The position numbers and the translations under genes were made by a program. A stretch of 39,357 nucleotides of DNA from Nostoc parmelioides FACHB-3921 (GTDB lineage: Bacteria > Cyanobacteriota > Cyanobacteriia > Cyanobacteriales > Nostocaceae), in NCBI RefSeq assembly GCF_014696625.1, contig NZ_JACJQL010000054.1, forward strand, positions 1 to 39,357. The letters are read 5' to 3'. Below are positions 34,540-39,357 of this stretch, piece after piece. Within the stretch, counting starts at the first letter, position 1; every line of letters begins with the position of its first letter. The notes under the pieces are model-generated. The model saw only the letters and a program-made list of their open reading frames with translations. It was not told where the DNA came from and searched no databases.

Positions 34540-35901
34540 TTATTGATATAACGATAATTTATTTAACATTTGCTGCTGTGAATAATAATCATTTTGATGT
34601 TTGTAACTAGCATCAAGTAAATACTTGCCTAGAGATGTGTATAAAATTAATGCCATAACTGGGAATGACATATTCCCTAATAATAATGCTTCAGAAAAAC
34701 TACCAGATAAAAGGCAGGATAAGCCTGCAATCACGGTGCTAGTGTGGAGAAAATAACTAGGGTTTTTCTTACTTAATTTTTGCATTTTAATCATCATTTG
34801 CAAACAGCCTAAACCCATGAAAATTAAAGGTATAAGGCCTATCAACCCTGTAGTTTCTGCTGCTGCTAGCCATGTATGTTCTCCATACCCTAAACGGTCA
34901 CCTACTAAAGGAACACCAAAAATTGGATATTTAAGAAAATTTCTCCACATGCCATTCCAAACATCTTCACGTGTGTTTCCTGCTTCTAGAAATCTGTTAC
35001 TGATTTGTTGATTACTATTTAATATATCTGGATTAATAAAGAAAAATATGATAACCAATATAACAATAGTCAATAAACTTAGGCGCAACAAACTACCACT
35101 TCTATTACGATAGAATAGTAAAATAGAAGTAATTGCCATAAATGCACCAGTACGTGAGCCTGTGAGAAATAAAAAATAACCAACAAGCAATAACATAGCT
35201 ATCCAAAAAGCTTTTAGCCAATCCCATCTTTTATGACTTTCAATGAGAAAGATAAAACAGGGAATCGTACCAGCTAAGAGTGCTGCTGCATGTTGTGCAT
35301 TACCTGTAGTTCCCATGAATCTTCCGTGTAAGAAGGTCATAGGGTGCATATTAATAGCCCCTTGATATGTGCAGGCTAGAGCAAAAATCACACCAGTCAT
35401 TGCCAAAGACCAAACACCTAAATGAAAATTGTTGTCATCCTGCAACCAACGAGCAGGTCCTAGTTTAAACATTAGGACTACTGCACCAAATGTCATAGCT
35501 GCTAGTAAGGCAAAAACTATATCGCCATACAATGAAACCTTCAAAAAAATCACAGCCTGAAACATAATTAAGTAGTTAATTGGCTGTGGAATAAATACCC
35601 GTCGCCAACCATTTTTTGTTTGCATTCCTAGTAAAATTATCAAAGCTAAGATAACTATAGCTAGAGGGCGACCCGTTTCACGTATTTGTTGTAAGGGAAA
35701 GACTAATGCTGGTGGTTCTTTAATCCATTGATCTGTGAATTTTGCTAAGGAGGCTGCATAGCAACAACATGAGAGTAATAGCCAAGCTAAACGACGAGAA
35801 GTTTTGGCTTTTTCTAAAAGCATCAAGCCCAGAAGAATACCCAACAAGCCATAGGGACTAAAAACTAAGTTAAGAAGTCGGTGAATAAACTCTGATGCCA
35901 T
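34540..35901 (-). CDS. O-antigen ligase/polymerase-like membrane protein
   Basis: A 453-residue polytopic protein with about eleven hydrophobic helices and a periplasmic loop. LFLTGSRTGAFMAITSILLF carries the GSRTG motif of the Wzy_C/WaaL superfamily, and GYGEHTWLAAAETTGLIGLI is the conserved loop that follows. It either polymerises repeat units (Wzy role) or ligates glycan to an acceptor. It follows the 35912 GT4 gene by ten bases. Several Cys near the N-terminus are not known motifs. Confidence 0.85.
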   Translation of the reverse strand: MASEFIHRLLNLVFSPYGLLGILLGLMLLEKAKTSRRLAWLLLSCCCYAASLAKFTDQWIKEPPALVFPLQQIRETGRPLAIVILALIILLGMQTKNGWRRVFIPQPINYLIMFQAVIFLKVSLYGDIVFALLAAMTFGAVVLMFKLGPARWLQDDNNFHLGVWSLAMTGVIFALACTYQGAINMHPMTFLHGRFMGTTGNAQHAAALLAGTIPCFIFLIESHKRWDWLKAFWIAMLLLVGYFLFLTGSRTGAFMAITSILLFYRNRSGSLLRLSLLTIVILVIIFFFINPDILNSNQQISNRFLEAGNTREDVWNGMWRNFLKYPIFGVPLVGDRLGYGEHTWLAAAETTGLIGLIPLIFMGLGCLQMMIKMQKLSKKNPSYFLHTSTVIAGLSCLLSGSFSEALLLGNMSFPVMALILYTSLGKYLLDASYKHQNDYYSQQQMLNKLSLYQ

Positions 35902-35911
35902 GTTTAATAAT

Positions 35912-37027
35912 TCAATTTAACTGTTCATTAACCAGCTTACTGGGATTTTTCTTAACTGTGTTTGCTTGATAGGTATTGTGTATAATTTGTTGCCAACGCC
36001 TCACCCAAATATTGGCAGCATAGGGAGCTGCTAATTGTTGTGATCGCTTGCCCCATATTGATAACTCTGCATATTCTTGATGCAGAGTTAACATAGCTTG
36101 AGCCAAAGCTGTCGGATCTTCTTGAGGAATAATTAAGCCATTATACCAAGGACGAATCACCTCAACGGCAGAACCACAGGTATCGGTACAGATAATCGGT
36201 AAACCAGCAGCAGCCGCTTCTATTAATGCCAGTGGCCAAGGATCAAATCTACTAGGTAAAATAAAGGCTCCAGCTGACTGCCAAACTTGTGACATTTCTG
36301 TTGGCTGTAAAAACCCTCGATTTTCAATACCCGGTTGTCCCTCTAGTTTTGATTCTAATGCGCCTTGCCCACAACATACCAAATTCCAAGGATGGGATAC
36401 TTGTGATCTATAAATTTGGTAAGCCTTGACTAGCACATCAACTCCCTTTATGGGAACATAGCGACCAACAAATAAAAATGAACGTGGCCATTCAGACTGG
36501 ATGCGCTTTTCCCACAGTGGAGACCAAGCATCATAATCAATACCATAAACACCACGAGCAATATTTGCTGGTTGAATTCCCAAGCGGGAAGCATATTGCC
36601 AACTACGTTCTCCAGCAACGACAACACTATTTATGCGTTGCAAATAGGAGCGTAAAAACCAAGAAGCTAAGTGCTGTTTCCAAGTACCCCACCAAGGAGT
36701 ATCCATTGTCATGATTAAGCCTGTTTCATGGAACTCTGAGGTAAACGCCAACTGACGATATGGTTTGTGCAACCATCCGCACAGCACCAAAACATCTGGT
36801 GATTCTGCCAACACCAAACGTTTAATTAAATTTGTATCCTGTCTTTCTTGAATATCCAACAGCCGACAGGGAATGCCTTGCATTAATTGGTCAGAAAATG
36901 CTGTTTCAGTACGAGCTTGAAAGGCAACAACAAATACATCAACTTCTGGTAATTTATGTAGAGCTAGCCAGCAAGCAGCCATGTAACCAGAGATGTCAGA
37001 CCAGCAGAAGACAACTTTTATAGTCAT
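35912..37027 (-). CDS. Glycosyltransferase family 4 (GT-B)
   Basis: A 371-residue GT-B enzyme. It opens TIKVVFCWSDISGYMAACWL and has LFVGRYVPIKGVDVLVKAYQ and FILPSRFDPWPLALIEAAAA, where Asp takes the place of the first Glu of the usual E-x7-E motif. The frame extends to a TTG at 37051 that would overlap the upstream gene by eight bases; the ATG at 37027 is a better start, 16 bases after that gene. Acceptor and donor unknown. Confidence 0.85.
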   Translation of the reverse strand: MTIKVVFCWSDISGYMAACWLALHKLPEVDVFVVAFQARTETAFSDQLMQGIPCRLLDIQERQDTNLIKRLVLAESPDVLVLCGWLHKPYRQLAFTSEFHETGLIMTMDTPWWGTWKQHLASWFLRSYLQRINSVVVAGERSWQYASRLGIQPANIARGVYGIDYDAWSPLWEKRIQSEWPRSFLFVGRYVPIKGVDVLVKAYQIYRSQVSHPWNLVCCGQGALESKLEGQPGIENRGFLQPTEMSQVWQSAGAFILPSRFDPWPLALIEAAAAGLPIICTDTCGSAVEVIRPWYNGLIIPQEDPTALAQAMLTLHQEYAELSIWGKRSQQLAAPYAANIWVRRWQQIIHNTYQANTVKKNPSKLVNEQLN

Positions 37028-37043
37028 AGCTACTTTGTTGATG

Positions 37044-38171
37044 TTAAGCAAATTTCTGTAAAGCAGTGATTACTCGTTCTGTACACCGCGACCAAGTATA
37101 TTGTGCTGCGTGTTCACGCCCTCTTTCTCCATATTCTGCTGCTAGTTGGGTGTTTTCTGCCAAGTTAATCAGGATTTCTACTATGGCATCAGTTGCTTCT
37201 GGATTAACAACAATCCCAGCGTCTCCAACAATTTCTGGTAGAGAAGCTCTGTTAGCAACAATGGCTGGAATGCCGGCAGCCATTGCTTCGAGTGCAGGTA
37301 TCCCAAATCCTTCATAGGGAGATAGGAATAACAGCGATGATGCTCCCCTTAGCAACTGGGGTAAATCTTCATCTGGAACCATACCCAATACGGTGATATT
37401 GGGATATGCTTTAGCGGCTTCCACGTAATCGGCTTCTAATTCACCAGCCACAACAATATTTAAACTACTTTGGCGCTTCAGCAAAGTTTCTGCGACTGCA
37501 AGGACATGATTCCCGCCTTTTTTCTGACGTAAGCCACCGATTATAAGAGTATATGATGCTTCCACGGGACGCTGTAAATCGGCTGGATTTGTTGAGGCTA
37601 TATCAAAAAAAGATTGCTCAACACCGTTACCAACTACTACAATCTTTTGCGGATCGCCTCCTAATAATTCCACCATCCTCTGCTTAGAAAACTCTGAAAC
37701 AGTAAACACAATCCGACATTCCGACAAAGCACGACGCACCCAGCGTCCCCACTTGTAGCGAAACCATTGATGCTGCCAAGTACGTGACCAGGGTAAATTG
37801 GTTTCAAATGCTTGTACATCATGAATTGTCACAGCAACTGGGCATTTTGACACTGGGATGTAAGTTTCCATCGGTGCGTATAGCCAATCTATTTGTTCTG
37901 GCAAATATTTATCCATACGCGGATAACCAAAGAGCTTCCATGTGCGTTCAGTAGTATTTTCTGGCGTGGAAAAAGTGCGCTGGGGTAGGTTACGTAGTGG
38001 ACAAAGTGGGTCAAGCTTACCATCTTTTCCCAACCACTGACTTGAGAAAAGTAACTCTAACTCTACTCCATTTAGTTGTGCCAGTCCCAGTAAAATATGA
38101 TTCATGTGCCGCCCTACTCCTGTACAGGGAAGGTATGTACGGATAGGGTGAATATAGGCAGAAATTCTCAT
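37044..38171 (-). CDS. Glycosyltransferase family 4 (GT-B)
   Basis: A 375-residue GT-B enzyme. The N-terminus is RISAYIHPIRTYLPCTGVGR; the C-terminal half has LIIGGLRQKKGGNHVLAVAE and LFLSPYEGFGIPALEAMAAG with the E-x7-E motif, then IPAIVANRASLPEIVGDAGI. VAVTIHDVQAF and FTVSEFSKQRM are typical of mannosyl- or rhamnosyl-transferases of this group. It follows the 38222 gene by 50 bases. ATG 38171 is the start. Confidence 0.88.
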   Translation of the reverse strand: MRISAYIHPIRTYLPCTGVGRHMNHILLGLAQLNGVELELLFSSQWLGKDGKLDPLCPLRNLPQRTFSTPENTTERTWKLFGYPRMDKYLPEQIDWLYAPMETYIPVSKCPVAVTIHDVQAFETNLPWSRTWQHQWFRYKWGRWVRRALSECRIVFTVSEFSKQRMVELLGGDPQKIVVVGNGVEQSFFDIASTNPADLQRPVEASYTLIIGGLRQKKGGNHVLAVAETLLKRQSSLNIVVAGELEADYVEAAKAYPNITVLGMVPDEDLPQLLRGASSLLFLSPYEGFGIPALEAMAAGIPAIVANRASLPEIVGDAGIVVNPEATDAIVEILINLAENTQLAAEYGERGREHAAQYTWSRCTERVITALQKFA

Positions 38172-38221
38172 AAATTCTTAAGTGCCTATTTGTGATTTTT
38201 CAATCATGATTGATGTAAATT

Positions 38222-39211
38222 TCACTGAATAATGAAATTTTGGCTAACTATTTTTGCAATTTTATGATATCGGGTGTTAAAAAAACGCTGTCTTCTTAAG
38301 CTCTGAACAGGAATATGTTTTAGATAATCTAATGCAAAGTTTAAATAAATAAATAACCAACTAAAAATTTGTTTATTCATTAAAAAGGATTTGTAAAACA
38401 ACTGTTTATGGGGCATTAAGGCATTGAGCTTATAGCCTGCCCAATGGAGTAGAAATATCTGCTTCTTATGATCTAATCCCCCATAATCCCACAGATAATA
38501 TTTTTCATTTTCCCAATAAATTTTTCCTGGTTGTCTTGCCCACCCATTTTGACAGATGCCACCAATTACTTCTGCAAAATGCCCATAGCGAACAGACTTC
38601 ATATCACAGCAGTAATTAATAAATGCTTGGTCAGTGTTGCGGGGATTGAGCTGATCCCGAATTTTGAGCGCCTCTTGTGCAAGTTGCTCAAACTCTTCTA
38701 AAGAAAACAAACCTTTATAAGAAGCCCAGATACCTGATAAGAAGCCACGCCCTCGTCCCTGTTTTAATAGTTCTTGACGAAATGCTCCCCGCTCGTAAAC
38801 TTGATCAACAGCACAGTCATAATGCAGAAAATCAAATTCTAGGTTTCTGACCGCTTCAATAAACGGTAGAAGATTGGCTAACACTACCTGACGGACATCT
38901 AAATACATAAAATAGTCTAGTGTCCCCCAAAAGGAAGCATAGCGTCGGAACCAATAGGGGCCTGTAGGTGTATGGCCTAGTTCAAATGCTTTACCGATCG
39001 CCTCTAAACGAGAAAAGGATGAATCAGTATATATTTCAAATTGGTAAGTATCACTCAATTTTAGCAGGCGATCGCACTGGTCATTAAATGGAATCAGAAT
39101 CAGGCGTAAATCTGGGTTGAAGGTGCGGTAACTGTTGAGGAAAGCGATCGCCCAATCATAGACAACATCATTGGCTGAGAAATAAACACCAATAGTTGGT
39201 TCGTAAGACAT
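38222..39211 (-). CDS. Putative GT-A-type glycosyltransferase, unassigned
   Basis: A 329-residue protein not placed in a named family by eye. TIGVYFSANDVVYDWAIAFL at the start, FRRYASFWGTLDYFMYLDVR with a YLDVR box near residue 120, and a PRNTDQAFINYCCD segment followed by FLLHWAGYK near residue 260 match the plan of GT8-like and related nucleotide-sugar enzymes: a LDxR-like metal site and a late His-Trp. The first visible gene of the minus-strand polysaccharide run; its ATG at 39211 is 147 bases from the window edge. It may start the operon. Confidence 0.6.
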   Translation of the reverse strand: MSYEPTIGVYFSANDVVYDWAIAFLNSYRTFNPDLRLILIPFNDQCDRLLKLSDTYQFEIYTDSSFSRLEAIGKAFELGHTPTGPYWFRRYASFWGTLDYFMYLDVRQVVLANLLPFIEAVRNLEFDFLHYDCAVDQVYERGAFRQELLKQGRGRGFLSGIWASYKGLFSLEEFEQLAQEALKIRDQLNPRNTDQAFINYCCDMKSVRYGHFAEVIGGICQNGWARQPGKIYWENEKYYLWDYGGLDHKKQIFLLHWAGYKLNALMPHKQLFYKSFLMNKQIFSWLFIYLNFALDYLKHIPVQSLRRQRFFNTRYHKIAKIVSQNFIIQ

Positions 39212-39246
39212 TTTTTAGCCCGAATTTACAATTATACTGTCAAGCT

Positions 39247-39290
39247 TTAATTGACATCTCCCCTTGCTAGAAGCAGAGGGGATTCTAAAC
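39247..39290. repeat. Hairpin element near the window end
   Basis: AATTGACATCTCCCCTTGCT pairs, through TCCCCTTGCT with AGCAGAGGGGA and a one-base bulge, then runs into TTCTAAA. The pattern GACATCTCCCC...GGGGATTCTAAA recalls elements seen at IS200/IS605-type ends in cyanobacteria. No transposase is in the window, so this could be a solo end or a dispersed repeat. Confidence 0.45.
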
Positions 39291-39357
39291 TGATGTTGCT
39301 ACGGCGACTAGAAGTCGCACTTCGCAACGTTTACGATATGATTTATTTAATCGCGTA

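Overview
The window looks like chromosome from a filamentous, heterocyst-forming type of cyanobacterium (Nostoc/Anabaena group). Evidence: chlI for chlorophyll, cruF/cruG for myxol glycoside, a cytochrome c6 gene, many HIP1 octamers (GCGATCGC), heptameric short tandem repeats (STRRs), and a cyanobacterial type-B exosortase with a PEP-CTERM substrate. No rRNA, tRNA, CRISPR array or intact insertion sequence was recognised. Species-level assignment is inference.

Layout. 0-2.5 kb: cruG and cruF, myxoxanthophyll end-group hydration and glycosylation. 3-4.3 kb: a small membrane protein and rplU-rpmA (ribosomal L21, L27). 4.3-6.5 kb: a candidate small RNA or orphan terminator, a DUF2281/PIN toxin-antitoxin pair and a predicted nucleotidyltransferase. 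6.5-8.1 kb: a small membrane protein and chlI. 8.5-9 kb: a UPF0175 antitoxin whose DUF3368 PIN partner has lost its middle. 9.1-13.7 kb: ftsW, a MurG-like glycosyltransferase and a three-gene FHA/lipoprotein/membrane-protein module. 13.8-17.7 kb: two convergent GT4 glycosyltransferases, an aldo/keto reductase and petJ. 18-23.1 kb: a coiled-coil protein with a strong terminator, two small membrane proteins, a plant-type ferredoxin, tex, and a small membrane protein.

23-39.3 kb is the accessory part. It holds a PEP-CTERM surface protein flanked by two copies of a palindromic repeat, a decayed exosortase locus, an HpsJ-like membrane protein, an intact cyanoexosortase B with its associated protein, a decayed DUF218 gene, a long gene-poor stretch, a secreted 551-residue protein of unknown family, and a seven-gene minus-strand run: a putative GT-A-type protein, three GT4 transferases, an O-antigen ligase/polymerase-like protein, a GT2 transferase and a DUF218 protein. 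This matches the known pairing of exosortase/PEP-CTERM sorting with exopolysaccharide synthesis. The run probably builds, polymerises and exports a surface polysaccharide, while XrtB processes PEP-CTERM proteins.

The most interesting observations are: (1) two paralogous gene sets with one member of each lost (a frameshifted, internally deleted xrtB-associated-gene relic at 25.4-26.0 kb and a broken DUF218 gene at 28.6-29.0 kb, each with an intact paralogue nearby); (2) the secreted 551-residue protein, whose features suggest an undescribed glycoside-hydrolase-like enzyme; (3) the FHA/lipoprotein/membrane module; and (4) a possible small RNA upstream of a toxin-antitoxin operon.
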